The translations under genes were made by a program, and so were the position numbers. The notes under the pieces are model-generated. The model did no database searches and was not told the DNA's origin. It was given only the letters and a program-made list of their open reading frames with translations. A stretch of DNA of 64,000 bases from Geminicoccus sp. (GTDB lineage: Bacteria > Pseudomonadota > Alphaproteobacteria > UBA7985): contig PAPT01000011.1 in NCBI GenBank assembly GCA_002708995.1, forward strand, positions 1-64,000, in the 5' to 3' direction. How positions within the stretch are numbered: position 1 is the first letter of the stretch; every line of letters begins with the position of its first letter. This document shows, piece by piece, positions 17,424-26,736 of the stretch.

Positions 17424-18530
17424 GTGAAAATAACATCGATCCACTTGTTTCAGCACGACCTGCCGGTTGCCGACGGTCCCTACGTCATGTCCAGCGGGCC
17501 GGTCTGGGCGCTCGACACCACACTGGTGGCCATCGGGCTGGAAAACGGCGTTGTTGGCTGGGGCGAAACCTGCCCGCTTGGCCCGACCTATGCGCCGGCG
17601 CATGCCAAGGGTGCCCGTGTAGCGCTTGAGCTGCTGGCGCCAGCGTTGATCGGCGCGTCGGTCCGCAGCCCGCGCGCGCTGCAGCGCCGGATGGACGCCA
17701 CGCTCGCAGGCCATGCCTACGCCAAGGCGGCGCTGGAAGTCGGTGCCTACGACGCGCTGGGCCAGTCATTGGGGCTGAGGGTGGTGGATTTGCTCGGCGG
17801 GGCGGTCTGTGAGGCTGTTCCAGCCTATTTCGCCATCAGCGTCGGCGCGCCCGACGATATGGCGCGGGAGGCCGCAGAGCGGGTGCAGGAAGGCTACCAA
17901 CGCCTGCAGCTCAAGGTGGGCGGGAGGCCGCTTGAGGTCGATATCGAGGCCGCGCACCGGGTGCAGGAGGCGGTTGGACCGAGCGTTCGACTGGTGCTCG
18001 ACGCCAATCGCGGGCTGACCCCGGCTGACGCCGTCCAGCTGTCCCAAGCGCTCCGGGACGGAGCGCTGACCCTTGAGCAGCCGTGTTGTACCCTGCGGGA
18101 GCTGGCACAGGCGCGTCCCCGGCTGTGTCACCCGCTGTACATGGACGAAAGCGCCGTGGATCTGGCAACCATGGTCAGCGCCGCCGGGCAGGGCCTTGTG
18201 GACGGCTTCGGGCTAAAGCTCACCCGCATGGGTGGGCTGGGGCCAATGGCGGCAGCGCGGGACATCTGCCGGGCGGCGGGACTGCGCCACACCTGCGACG
18301 ATTCATGGGGTGGGGACATCGTGGCGGCCGCCTGCGTGCAGGTTGCAGCCAGCGTCGCGCCGGAGCAGCTCGACGGGGTCTGGATCGCCCAACCCCATAT
18401 CGAGGGCCACTACGACGCCGAGAACGGCGTCCGTGCGGAAGAAGGGCACATCAAGTTGCCCAGTGGGCCAGGTCTGGGGCTGAACATCGACCCTGAGCAG
18501 TTTGGGGCACCCGTCGCAGCCTACGACTAA
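17424..18530 (+). CDS. Mandelate racemase/muconate lactonizing enzyme family protein
   Basis: Enolase-superfamily enzyme of 368 residues. The start is the GTG at 17424 with GGGGAG upstream; the longer frame beginning at 16806 is antisense to the MerC-like gene. The N-terminal capping domain has GWGETCPLGPTYAPAHA. The barrel carries LQLKVGG, VLDANRG, LEQPCC, MDES and GLKLTRMGGL, followed by CDDSWGGD, giving the KxK, Asp/Glu/Asp metal ligands and a second lysine. The pattern is closest to the cis-3-hydroxyproline dehydratase / hydroxyproline-betaine epimerase group. Substrate is not certain, and no transporter partner adjoins it. Confidence 0.75.
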   Translation: MKITSIHLFQHDLPVADGPYVMSSGPVWALDTTLVAIGLENGVVGWGETCPLGPTYAPAHAKGARVALELLAPALIGASVRSPRALQRRMDATLAGHAYAKAALEVGAYDALGQSLGLRVVDLLGGAVCEAVPAYFAISVGAPDDMAREAAERVQEGYQRLQLKVGGRPLEVDIEAAHRVQEAVGPSVRLVLDANRGLTPADAVQLSQALRDGALTLEQPCCTLRELAQARPRLCHPLYMDESAVDLATMVSAAGQGLVDGFGLKLTRMGGLGPMAAARDICRAAGLRHTCDDSWGGDIVAAACVQVAASVAPEQLDGVWIAQPHIEGHYDAENGVRAEEGHIKLPSGPGLGLNIDPEQFGAPVAAYD

Positions 18531-18551
18531 GCGGCCGTCAACGAACCCTCG

Positions 18552-19925
18552 TCAGGCTGCGATGGCCTTGGCAGGACCGTGGCACCAGTCCGGCAACCAT
18601 TCCCCATGTCCGGCGATCAGCGCGTCGGTCAGCGCCCAGATCTGATCGAGGTCGAGTTCGGCCGCTGTGTGCGGGTCTAGCATGGCCGCGTGGTAAATGT
18701 GCTCGCGGTTCTCTGTTATCAGCGCCTCGACCGTCATTTCCTGCACCGAGATGTTGGTGCGGATCAGGCCAACAAGTTGCTTGGGCAGGTCTCCGATGGC
18801 TGTCGGCTGGACGCCGTTGGCATCAACGAGGCAGGGGACTTCGACCGCGCAGCCCTCGGGCAGGTTGGAGATAAAGCCGGCGTTGCGGGTGTTGCCGTAG
18901 ATCACCGCCGGGCTGTCGGTCCACATGGCATTGATGATTTCGGAGGCGTATTCATGGCTGGCTTCGACCTCGATGGTCTCGGCATCGCGGAAGTCCTGCG
19001 CCTGCACCTTCCACGCTTCCACCTGCTCAATACAGCGCTTGGGATATTCGTCCAGTGGCACCTGGAATTTTTCGATCAGGTCCGGGCGGCCGTCCTTGAT
19101 GAAGTAGGGGACGTACTCTGAGAAATGTTCTGAGCTCTCCGTCACGAAGTATCCCAGCCGGTTCAGCATTTCGTAGCGCACGCGGTTCTCGCAACGTGGC
19201 TGCATCCGGTTGGGCTTCGGCGCGCGCCCCTCGGCATAGGCACGGTGAAGCTCGGGGTAGAGGTCGCGGGTGCTGCCGTCCGCCCGGCGTTCCTCGAGCT
19301 CAAGGAAAAAGGCCATGTGGTTGATCCCGCCGACGCGGTACTTGATCGTGTTGACGTCGAGGTCGAGGTCGTGGGCCAGCTCTTCGGCCGTGCCCTGCAC
19401 CGAGTGGCAGAGGCCGACCTGCTTGATCTGCGGGTAGCGCGCCTCGATCGCCCAGGTGTTGATCGCCATTGGGTTGACATACTGCAGCATCAGCGCGTCG
19501 GGGCAGACCGCCAGAATGTCTTCGCAAACTGCCCACAGGTGCGGCACAGTCCGCAGGCCGCGCATGATCCCACCGACGCCGAGGGTGTCGGCGATGGTCT
19601 GTCGTAGACCGAAGGAGCGTGGGATCTCGAAATCGGTGATCGTGCAGGGGTCGTAGCCGCCGATCTGGAAGGCCACGATAACAAAATCAGCCCCGCTCAG
19701 GGCTTCCCGCCGGTCAGTATGGGTCGACACCGTCGCACCAGTTTTGAGGGTGGAAATGATTTTTCCGGCCACAAGGGCAGACTCGTCCAGCCGCCCCAGG
19801 TCAATGTCCATAAGCGCAAAGTGTGCGTCCGCCAACGCTGGACGCTGCAGGATATCACCGACGATGTTTTTCATGAAAACAGTCGAACCAGCGCCGATAA
19901 AGGCGATGCGCGGTCCCGTGGCCAT
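18552..19925 (-). CDS. melA: Alpha-galactosidase, glycoside hydrolase family 4
   Basis: NAD- and Mn-dependent GH4 hydrolase of 457 residues from the ATG at 19925, which has GGAGGA six bases upstream. The N-terminal Rossmann motif is IAFIGAGSTVF. The active-site CHSV motif (Cys173-His174, GLCHSVQG) and His203 in GGINHMAF are the metal/catalytic residues. CHSV is the signature reported for alpha-galactosidases within GH4, as opposed to glucuronidase or phospho-glucosidase types. It lies next to an AraC regulator and a GPH symporter, a melibiose-type set. Melibiose itself is not proven; related alpha-galactosides are possible. Confidence 0.85.
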   Translation of the reverse strand: MATGPRIAFIGAGSTVFMKNIVGDILQRPALADAHFALMDIDLGRLDESALVAGKIISTLKTGATVSTHTDRREALSGADFVIVAFQIGGYDPCTITDFEIPRSFGLRQTIADTLGVGGIMRGLRTVPHLWAVCEDILAVCPDALMLQYVNPMAINTWAIEARYPQIKQVGLCHSVQGTAEELAHDLDLDVNTIKYRVGGINHMAFFLELEERRADGSTRDLYPELHRAYAEGRAPKPNRMQPRCENRVRYEMLNRLGYFVTESSEHFSEYVPYFIKDGRPDLIEKFQVPLDEYPKRCIEQVEAWKVQAQDFRDAETIEVEASHEYASEIINAMWTDSPAVIYGNTRNAGFISNLPEGCAVEVPCLVDANGVQPTAIGDLPKQLVGLIRTNISVQEMTVEALITENREHIYHAAMLDPHTAAELDLDQIWALTDALIAGHGEWLPDWCHGPAKAIAA

Positions 19926-20083
19926 AGAATGTCCTCCAAGTCCTATTGCTCGAGCCCCAAACAAACCCCGTAGCCCAGCTATCGTTCAGCCTAACCTAAT
20001 GAAACCGGCCGCTTAAGCTTCAATGAATCCAAGAGAAATTTCCGGTATTCACCTGTCTGAAACCTGTCGGAACTGCCAGTTAG

Positions 20084-20962
20084 TTAGCGACGTGCGTTGC
20101 GGCGGAAGGCTGAAGGGGTGGTGTCGAGGTGGGATTGGAAGGCTTCGTAGAAGCTGGAAAGCGAGCCGAACCCACTGTCCATCGCGATACTCAGGATCTT
20201 GTCGTCCGAGTTTGACAGCAGCATCTGAGCGTGGCTGAGGCGGATGCGCGTGATGTGCTCCTTGATCGGCACACCCACAACCCGACGGAACAGGGTCATG
20301 GCATAGGACGGCGAGAGCCCGACGCTGTCGGCCACGTCGGTCACTGAAATCGGGTCGCAATAGCGGTCTGCGATGAACCGCAGCATTTCTTCGATGTGCT
20401 GCATCGCGCCGCCGGCGCCGATGACCGACTTCACCCGGCCATATCCGGGCTTCACTGTCTCCCAGCCCTCGAGCGCAAAGCGCCGGACCCGCATTTCGAC
20501 CTCGCCGAGCACCAATTGGCGCCAGGTTGAATCACCGCTGCGGATCTCCTCGGTCCAACGGCGGAACTGCGAGGGGTCGGTATCGGGCTGGGCAGTGGCA
20601 CTCATCACGTCACCAGCGATGAGCGAGTTGAGGAAGGGCTCAGGCAGGCCCCAGCGCAGGATCTGCGAAAACGAAACGTAGATGTTGATGATCTCACCAT
20701 CGCCGTCGACGCGCGTGACCCCGTGGGGCGAGGCGCCCCAGAAAAGCGTCAGACTGCCGGACCGGCGCACAACCGAGGTACCGGAGAAGGAGTATTCCAT
20801 GTCGCAGCCATCGAGATAGTTCAGCTCGATCGACGCGTGATGGTGATAGGGGATGGCAAAGGCCATGGGCCGGTGACGCTCGATTAGGATACCATCGAGG
20901 GTCGGAACAAGCTGCGTGTCCGCATAGTTCAGAAAGTCATTTTCAGCATTCAACGCAACCAC
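20084..20962 (-). CDS. AraC-family transcriptional regulator (MelR-like position)
   Basis: 292 residues with a GTG start. The N-terminal cupin-like effector domain contains IPYHHHASIELNYLDG and WGASPHGVTRV. The C-terminal double helix-turn-helix spans about residues 190-290, with ISVTDVADSVGLSPSYAMTLF and ILSIAMDSGFGSLSSFYEAF. It sits between melA and the symporter gene, on the melA strand and divergent from the symporter. It is therefore the likely activator of both, by analogy with MelR. The ligand is presumably the transported glycoside. Confidence 0.85.
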   Translation of the reverse strand: MVALNAENDFLNYADTQLVPTLDGILIERHRPMAFAIPYHHHASIELNYLDGCDMEYSFSGTSVVRRSGSLTLFWGASPHGVTRVDGDGEIINIYVSFSQILRWGLPEPFLNSLIAGDVMSATAQPDTDPSQFRRWTEEIRSGDSTWRQLVLGEVEMRVRRFALEGWETVKPGYGRVKSVIGAGGAMQHIEEMLRFIADRYCDPISVTDVADSVGLSPSYAMTLFRRVVGVPIKEHITRIRLSHAQMLLSNSDDKILSIAMDSGFGSLSSFYEAFQSHLDTTPSAFRRNARR

Positions 20963-21228
20963 AGTACCGTCCCAGACAACCTACAATTAGGACTAAAATC
21001 CTAGAAACTACGAAGGATAAGAGCATATTCGCCACGATTCAGGAATTTGAAAGAAACGAAACAGGAAGATCTACCAACAAATTCGGAAAGTGGAGACAGT
21101 GGAGACGACCACGTGCACGCCCTGACGATTTGCGGTGGCAATGGACCCCAAACCTGCTACGCCGGAAGCGAGAACAACAAACCTGAGTTTTCCGCGGAGG
21201 GCGCAGGTTGTCAGGGAGTTGAGCAGCC
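20963..21228. promoter_or_regulatory. Divergent regulator/symporter control region
   Basis: 266 bp between the AraC-type regulator and the symporter. It holds a short inverted repeat (TAGGA, six bases, TCCTA) at 20988-21003 and a tandem 9-bp repeat GTGGAGAC(A/G) at 21090-21107. A CACGTG-containing run lies just after it. AraC proteins often bind tandem repeats, so 21090-21107 is a candidate site. Confidence 0.35.
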
Positions 21229-22608
21229 GTGGAACAGGTCAGGGTCAGCAAGGTCGTCAAGACAGGCTATGGAATCGTTGAAATCGGTACCAACTCGCTC
21301 ATCGTCTTCGCGTCGTTCTATTTCCTGTTCTACATGACTGAAGCTCTTGGCGTTCCCCCGGTCTATGCCGGGTTGCTGTTCTTTCTAGCCAAGACCTTCG
21401 ACGTCATCACCGACCCCCTAATCGGCAACTGGTCTGACAGGACCCATTCCCGCATGGGTCGTCGCCGCCCGTTCATGCTCGCCGGCGGGATCCTGCTGGG
21501 GCCGACGGTGGCGCTGATGTTCTTCGCCCCCTTTGTGAATATGGACAGCTGGGTACCCTCGGCGCTGTATTTCATGGTCTTCACCATGGCGACCTATCTG
21601 GCGCTGACGCTTATATCCGTCCCTGGCGGCGCTATGACCGCGGAGATGAGCGATGACTATAACGAGCGCACGAGCATTACCGCCTGGCGCTGGGGCGTAG
21701 GCTCGATCGGGATGTTCATCGGTGGCGGGGCGGTACCGATCATCGTCAGCCTGTTCTCCGAGAACGCCGTTGATCCGGACGGGTTCCGGGTTGCGACCAT
21801 CATCCTGATCCCGTTGTTCTCGCTGCCGGTGATCATTGGCGTCCTGATGATGCGAAATGCGCCGAAAAAGCTGGCAGAGCACGTCCCGGCAGTCTGGGAG
21901 CAGGCGCGGGCGGTATTCGGCACCCGGTCGTTCCGCCTTCTGCTCGGGACGTATTTCCTGCAGGTCTCTTCGCTGACCGTGGTCACCTCGAACCTGCTGT
22001 TTGTGCTCAAGTACCACTTCCAGCGCGAGAACCCGGTCTCCGACAACGCCGTATTCTTCGGGATCTTTGTGATTTCCACAATGGCATCCATGCCGTTCTG
22101 GACCTGGCTGAGCGGCCGGATCGGCAAGAAACGGGGTTACATCATCTCGATGCTGGGGCTGTCGCTGGTGGTCTCCTGCGTGTTTCTGCTCAGCGCAGGG
22201 TCGATCGCGTTCCTATACCCCATCATGGCGCTGGTGGGCTGGTTCTTCGGCGGCTATCAGGTTTACCCGTGGTCGATGATCCCGGACAGCGTCACCGACG
22301 GGCAAGCGCGCACGGGCCTGTCGCTGGAAGGGGCCTTCAACGGTTGGTTCACCACACAGCAGAAGATGGGCATCGCCTTCGGGCCGCTGGTCTTTGGTGC
22401 TTTGCTCAGCCTCGCTGGTTATCAGCAGGCCTATTATCAGGATGGCGTGCAGATTTTCCCCGAGCAGACCGAGCCGGCGATCCTGATGATCCGGCTTTGT
22501 TCATCGCTCCTGCCCGCCGGGGTGTTCCTGCTCTCGCTGCTGATCATCGCGCGCCATGAAAACAGCGCGATATCGCACCGTGCCACCGGCGATCAACCCA
22601 GCACGTAA
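21229..22608 (+). CDS. GPH-family sugar:cation symporter (MelB-like)
   Basis: 459-residue major-facilitator-type transporter with about 12 transmembrane helices. The GTG start has AGGGAG upstream. The conserved cytoplasmic loop DPLIGNWSDRTHSRMGRRRPFML and FDVITDP are hallmarks of the glycoside-pentoside-hexuronide family that includes MelB. It probably imports the alpha-galactoside hydrolysed by the adjacent GH4 enzyme. Its 3' end overlaps the convergent azlD gene by 16 nt. Confidence 0.87.
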   Translation: MEQVRVSKVVKTGYGIVEIGTNSLIVFASFYFLFYMTEALGVPPVYAGLLFFLAKTFDVITDPLIGNWSDRTHSRMGRRRPFMLAGGILLGPTVALMFFAPFVNMDSWVPSALYFMVFTMATYLALTLISVPGGAMTAEMSDDYNERTSITAWRWGVGSIGMFIGGGAVPIIVSLFSENAVDPDGFRVATIILIPLFSLPVIIGVLMMRNAPKKLAEHVPAVWEQARAVFGTRSFRLLLGTYFLQVSSLTVVTSNLLFVLKYHFQRENPVSDNAVFFGIFVISTMASMPFWTWLSGRIGKKRGYIISMLGLSLVVSCVFLLSAGSIAFLYPIMALVGWFFGGYQVYPWSMIPDSVTDGQARTGLSLEGAFNGWFTTQQKMGIAFGPLVFGALLSLAGYQQAYYQDGVQIFPEQTEPAILMIRLCSSLLPAGVFLLSLLIIARHENSAISHRATGDQPST

Positions 22609-22952
22609 GCGAACACGAGGGCGTGCAGCGCCACTGCACAGACGATGGTCAGCAGCACCCGTCTGAAGACCAGATGCAGGGCGGCAGCCGCCAGCAGGAT
22701 CAGCAGTTCAGCCGTCCAGGGCTGCCATTCAAGGCGCCCCTCAACCGCTGAGGTCCGCCACGACACCAGAAAGAACAGCAGGATCAGCGCGCCGGGCAGC
22801 AACCGGTTCAGCTTTCCCATAGCGGGCCAGTCCAGCGCCTTGCGGGGTAGGAAGAACGATGCGCCACGCTGCATAAACACGCCGAGCGCGCCGACGATCA
22901 GCAGCAGCACAAAGCTCGGCCCGAGGGCGTCGCTGATGACGCTTGCCTCCAT
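22593..22952 (-). CDS. azlD: AzlD-family branched-chain amino acid exporter subunit
   Basis: 119-residue protein with four hydrophobic helices, typical of the small AzlD partner of AzlC. It has the AzlD-like phrase FFLPRKAL followed by LPGALILLFFLVSW. It lies one base after the azlC stop, so the pair is co-translated. The pair is predicted to export branched-chain or other hydrophobic amino acids. Confidence 0.85.
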   Translation of the reverse strand: MEASVISDALGPSFVLLLIVGALGVFMQRGASFFLPRKALDWPAMGKLNRLLPGALILLFFLVSWRTSAVEGRLEWQPWTAELLILLAAAALHLVFRRVLLTIVCAVALHALVFAYVLG

Positions 22953-22953
22953 C

Positions 22954-23646
22954 TCAGCCTCCCATCCCGCGTTGCCGCGCGGTCAGCAGCCAGTGCCAGC
23001 CGAGGATCGTCGCTGTTGCCGCGAGGCCGGAGATGAACATGCCGAGGCCAAAATCGACCTTGAGCGGCACCAGCACAGCCACGCCGACAAAGCCCGCGAT
23101 CACGGGAACGAAGCTGCGGTTCGCCCGCAGCTGCTCGGTCAGCAGGATCGCGAACAGCGCCCACAGCGCGAACGAGAAGCTATCGACCGACAGCGGCAGC
23201 AGCTGTCCGACCGTGCTGCCCACCAGCGTGCCGGCGGCCCAGCTGACGTAGTTCAGCCCAGCCACAGCAACCTGCACCCTTGACGGGTCGGCGGGCTTGC
23301 GGCTGGTGAGCAGGCTGTAGGTCTCATCGCTGAGCCAGAAGATCATCAGCAGGCGGGCGAGTGGGTTCTCTGGCCGGTGCGCCAAAAACGGCAGGCCGTA
23401 GAACACGTGACGCAGGTTCAGCAGGAACACGACGGCGGCTGTATCGATGAAACCCGCGCCCTCCGAGACCATGGCAACGATCAGGAACTGGGCGGCGCCA
23501 GCGAACTGGATCAGCGAAATGACCACCGGCCAGAACCAGCCGAAGCCAGCCTCAGCCGCCGTCAGACCAAAGGTTGCCCCGACCGTGAAGTAGCCAATCA
23601 TCACGGGCAGGGCGATCGGCAGGGCCTCGCGCAAGGTTAGGAACAC
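22954..23646 (-). CDS. azlC: AzlC-family branched-chain amino acid exporter
   Basis: 230-residue permease with a GTG start. N-terminal ALPIALPVMIGYFTVGATFG, FAGAAQFLIVAM and LLNLRHVFYGL are standard AzlC motifs. Forms an exporter with AzlD encoded just downstream. About 107 nt separate its start from the divergent acpS gene. No Lrp- or AraC-type regulator lies beside it. Confidence 0.9.
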   Translation of the reverse strand: MFLTLREALPIALPVMIGYFTVGATFGLTAAEAGFGWFWPVVISLIQFAGAAQFLIVAMVSEGAGFIDTAAVVFLLNLRHVFYGLPFLAHRPENPLARLLMIFWLSDETYSLLTSRKPADPSRVQVAVAGLNYVSWAAGTLVGSTVGQLLPLSVDSFSFALWALFAILLTEQLRANRSFVPVIAGFVGVAVLVPLKVDFGLGMFISGLAATATILGWHWLLTARQRGMGG

Positions 23647-23753
23647 GGTTCTCTTTCGTCTCGCTTGCGCGTATCAGGATAGGAGCGCGCGACCGGCTTC
23701 TTCACCGATGGTGCGCTCAGGGTCAAGACGGGGCTAAAGGTAATTTTGCAGGC

Positions 23754-24218
23754 ATGCTGATCGGCGTAGGCAATGACATCGTGGACATCCGGCGGATCGA
23801 GGCGGTTCTCGACCGAATGGGTGAACGGTTTATCGAGCGCATCTTGCGCCCCAGTGAGCGCGCCTACTGCGAGCGTCGACACCATTTTGCAGCTGCGGTC
23901 GCGCGGCACTACGCCTTGAAGGAGGCGGCGGTGAAGGCGCTCGGCACCGGATTTCGCTACGGGGTCGGCTGGCGTGATGTCGGGCTGGCACGCCCTGCAC
24001 CGGGGCAGGCTTTCTCCAAGCCAAGGCTGACCTTTGAAGGCGGCGCGCGCCAACGCATCGAGGCGATACTGCGCCAGGGCGAGGAGGTGGTCGCCGACTG
24101 GTCGATGTCGGATGAGCCGCCCTACGCCACAGCCTATGTCGTCCTTTTTGCAACAGAAGCGGGGCGGCAGAAGGGTCCCCGCGCCCATACAATTGCCCCC
24201 ACATCGGAGGGGGCTTAG
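23754..24218 (+). CDS. acpS: Holo-[acyl-carrier-protein] synthase
   Basis: Transfers 4'-phosphopantetheine from CoA to acyl carrier protein. It has 154 residues; the core is the usual 120-130 with a C-terminal extension of about 20 residues. The Mg-binding motif GNDIVDIRRIE and the second site HYALKEAAVKALGTG are present. AcpS usually has a Phe-Ala-x-Lys-Glu motif here; this one reads YALKE. It is the first gene of the conserved acpS-lepB-rnc-era group. A GC-rich hairpin (24195-24214) lies within its last codons and has no T-run. Confidence 0.92.
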   Translation: MLIGVGNDIVDIRRIEAVLDRMGERFIERILRPSERAYCERRHHFAAAVARHYALKEAAVKALGTGFRYGVGWRDVGLARPAPGQAFSKPRLTFEGGARQRIEAILRQGEEVVADWSMSDEPPYATAYVVLFATEAGRQKGPRAHTIAPTSEGA

Positions 24219-24306
24219 CTAAGCACGGCTAAACTTCAGGTATCGAAGATCATCGCCCCCGCCGCAAGGGTTGTCTCTTCAGCCCATGTGATCAGCAGAG
24301 GACCTC

Positions 24307-25083
24307 ATGGCAGCAGCTGACGACGACAATCCGGATCCGGCCCGTAAGCCGAGCCGCCTGCGCGAATGGGTGACGCTGATCCTGATGACCGGGTTGGTGT
24401 TCTTCGGTATCCGCTGGTTCCTGTTCGAGCCCTTCCGCATCCCCTCGGAATCCATGCTGCCGACCCTCGAAGTCGGTGACATGGTAGTCGTCTCCAAGTT
24501 CAGCTACGGCTACAGCGATTTCTCCATCGATATCGACCTGCCGTTCATGCCGGATACACGCCTGCTGGGGGCCAAGCCGCGACGGGGTGACATCGCCGTG
24601 TTCAGGCACCCGCGTGACGACAAGAACCTGATCAAACGGATTATCGGCCTGCCCGGCGACACGGTGCAGATGATCGACGGGCAACTTTGGCTCAATGGTG
24701 AACCCATGCCCCAGCGTCTGCTGGGTGCAGCGACAAATACGTCGCTCTCCGTGGATAAGGCACAGCTGTTCAGCGAGCGTCTGGTCGACCGGCGCGGGGC
24801 AGCACTGGCCGAGTATCAGGTGATCAATTTCGCCGATACGGTCTTCGACAACACCGGGCGTTACACGGTTCCCGCGGAGACCTATTTTTCCCTTGGCGAC
24901 AACCGCGACAACTCTTCAGACAGCCGCAGTAACGCCGAGCTGGGCGTGGTGCACCAGCGGTTTCTGATCGGCCGGGCCGAGGCGGTGCTGTTCTCGCTCA
25001 ACGTGCAGGCGCACCCGACCGATGGTTATTTCTGGGCCTACTGGAACCCCTTTCGATGGGATCGTTTCATCAAGCTGATCTGA
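24307..25083 (+). CDS. lepB: Signal peptidase I, first copy
   Basis: Membrane serine protease that removes Sec/Tat signal peptides. It has 258 residues with one N-terminal transmembrane helix (about 21-40) and catalytic domain in the periplasm. The catalytic dyad is Ser49 in IPSESMLPTL and Lys110 in NLIKRIIGLPGD; the LGDNRDNSSDSR box is also intact. A second lepB follows after about 100 nt. Both copies look active by motif. Confidence 0.93.
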   Translation: MAAADDDNPDPARKPSRLREWVTLILMTGLVFFGIRWFLFEPFRIPSESMLPTLEVGDMVVVSKFSYGYSDFSIDIDLPFMPDTRLLGAKPRRGDIAVFRHPRDDKNLIKRIIGLPGDTVQMIDGQLWLNGEPMPQRLLGAATNTSLSVDKAQLFSERLVDRRGAALAEYQVINFADTVFDNTGRYTVPAETYFSLGDNRDNSSDSRSNAELGVVHQRFLIGRAEAVLFSLNVQAHPTDGYFWAYWNPFRWDRFIKLI

Positions 25084-25183
25084 GGCCACCAGAGCGCCCG
25101 CGTTGCTTTGGGGTCCGAAAGTGATTAAGTCTGCGCCCAAAGGCTCACCCGAGCCCCGTTTCAGTCCACGCAAGGAGAAGCCC

Positions 25184-25975
25184 ATGGCCAAGGAGAAGTC
25201 CGAGGAGAAGCAGAAGAACGTGATCCTCGAGTACGCGCAGCTGGTTATCTCCGTGGTTGTGATCGTGTTCGTGGTGCGGTCGTTCGTGTTCGAGCCGTTT
25301 CGGATCCCGTCGGAGTCCATGGATCCGACCCTGAAGACCGGCGACTATGTGATCGTAACGAAGTTCTCCTACGGCTTTGGCCGACAGTCGATTTTCGACA
25401 TCCCGCTGATCGATGACCGCCTGTTCTGGCGGGAGCCTAAGCGCGGTAACGTGGTGGTGTTCGCCGACCCAAGCGACCCGCGCCGGACCAAGCTGATCAA
25501 GCGGGTGGTGGGCGTGCCAGGCGATACCATCGAGGTTCGCAACAGCCTGCTCTACATCAACGGCGAGGCTGCAGACCGGGTCAATATCGGCCCGGGCGAG
25601 TCCAACGCCGACCTCGACCGGCTGGGCTTCTTCTATGAAGAAACGTTCCCCAGCCAGAACGGTGAGCCGCATAGCCATATGATCTGGGACAAGGTCGAGG
25701 CCGCCTTCTTCGACAATGTCGGCCCCTACACGGTGCCCGAGAATCACCTGTTCTTCATGGGGGACAACCGGGACAGTTCCAAGGACAGCCGCGCCGGATC
25801 TCTGGGGCCGGTTCACCGCACTTATCTGATGGGCCGGGCGCAGTTCGTGCTGTTTTCGCTGAATATCGAGCAGAAGATGGACCCGCGCTATCCCAACAAC
25901 ACCTCGCGCGCGAACAACCACTGGAACATCGTCAATCCCTTCCGCTGGGGCCGCTTCCTCAGGGGCATCCGCTGA
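25184..25975 (+). CDS. lepB: Signal peptidase I, second copy
   Basis: 263 residues from the ATG at 25184, which has AAGGAG upstream; the frame extends to 25103, but without family similarity there. One transmembrane helix (about 15-33), Ser45 in IPSESMDPTL, Lys106 in KLIKRVVGVPGD and MGDNRDSSKDSR. It shares an almost identical block FEPFRIPSES with the first copy, but the rest has diverged, suggesting an old duplication with possible substrate specialisation. It precedes rnc by 17 nt. Confidence 0.93.
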   Translation: MAKEKSEEKQKNVILEYAQLVISVVVIVFVVRSFVFEPFRIPSESMDPTLKTGDYVIVTKFSYGFGRQSIFDIPLIDDRLFWREPKRGNVVVFADPSDPRRTKLIKRVVGVPGDTIEVRNSLLYINGEAADRVNIGPGESNADLDRLGFFYEETFPSQNGEPHSHMIWDKVEAAFFDNVGPYTVPENHLFFMGDNRDSSKDSRAGSLGPVHRTYLMGRAQFVLFSLNIEQKMDPRYPNNTSRANNHWNIVNPFRWGRFLRGIR

Positions 25976-25992
25976 TCGGGCGGCCTGAACCC

Positions 25993-26736
25993 ATGGCAAA
26001 GCGCAACAGTCAATCAGAGGCGGACAACGGGGACAGGGCGTCGGTTAACCTCGGCCCGCTCGAAGCGGCGCTGGGCCATATTTTTTCCTCGCCCCAAAAC
26101 GCCATTGCCGCGCTGACCCACTCTTCGATGCGGACCACGCCGGAGGGGCGGCGGGAGGCGCCTGAGTCCTACGAACGGCTTGAGTTTGTCGGGGACCGGG
26201 TTCTGGGTCTTGTGGTTTCGGAGATGCTCTACAGCCGCTTTCCCGATGAACGCGAAGGCGATCTGGCCAAACGACACACGGAGCTAGTGCGCCGGGAAAC
26301 CCTTGCCGAGATCGCCCTGAAGCTAGATATCGGCCCGATGATCCGCATGTCCAAGGGTGAACTCGACGGGGGCGGGCAGCAGAAAGAATCGCTGCTGGCC
26401 GATGTGGTCGAGGCCGTCATCGCCGCGCTCTACCTCGATGCCGGTCTGGTACCGGTGAAGGCCTTCATCGACGCGCACTGGTCACCGCTGCTGGAGGCGG
26501 CGAAGCGCCCGCCCAGAGACCCGAAGACCGCGCTGCAGGAATGGGCACAGGGCCGGGCGCTGGCCTTGCCGGTCTACACCCTTGAACGCCAGACTGGCCC
26601 CAGCCACGAGCCGGAGTTCGAGATCAGCGTACGGGTCGAGGGCTTCCACCCGGTCGCTGCAACCGCCGGCAGCAAGCGCGCGGCAGAGCGTGAGGCCGCC
26701 ACCATTCTGCTGGAGCGGATACTGAACCGTGACTGA
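25993..26736 (+). CDS. rnc: Ribonuclease III
   Basis: Double-stranded-RNA endonuclease for rRNA maturation and RNA turnover. It has 247 residues. The catalytic domain has ERLEFVGDRVLGLVVSEMLY and LLADVVEAVIAALYLD with the Mg-binding acidic residues. The C-terminal dsRNA-binding domain covers about residues 175-245. It overlaps the era GTG by 8 nt. An N-terminal polar extension (KRNSQSEADNGDR) precedes the domain. Confidence 0.95.
   Translation: MAKRNSQSEADNGDRASVNLGPLEAALGHIFSSPQNAIAALTHSSMRTTPEGRREAPESYERLEFVGDRVLGLVVSEMLYSRFPDEREGDLAKRHTELVRRETLAEIALKLDIGPMIRMSKGELDGGGQQKESLLADVVEAVIAALYLDAGLVPVKAFIDAHWSPLLEAAKRPPRDPKTALQEWAQGRALALPVYTLERQTGPSHEPEFEISVRVEGFHPVAATAGSKRAAEREAATILLERILNRD

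Noticed and set aside
24195-24214. GCCCCC/GGGGGC hairpin as terminator of acpS
   Set aside because: It lies inside the acpS coding end and has no T-run; lepB seems to follow in the same transcript.
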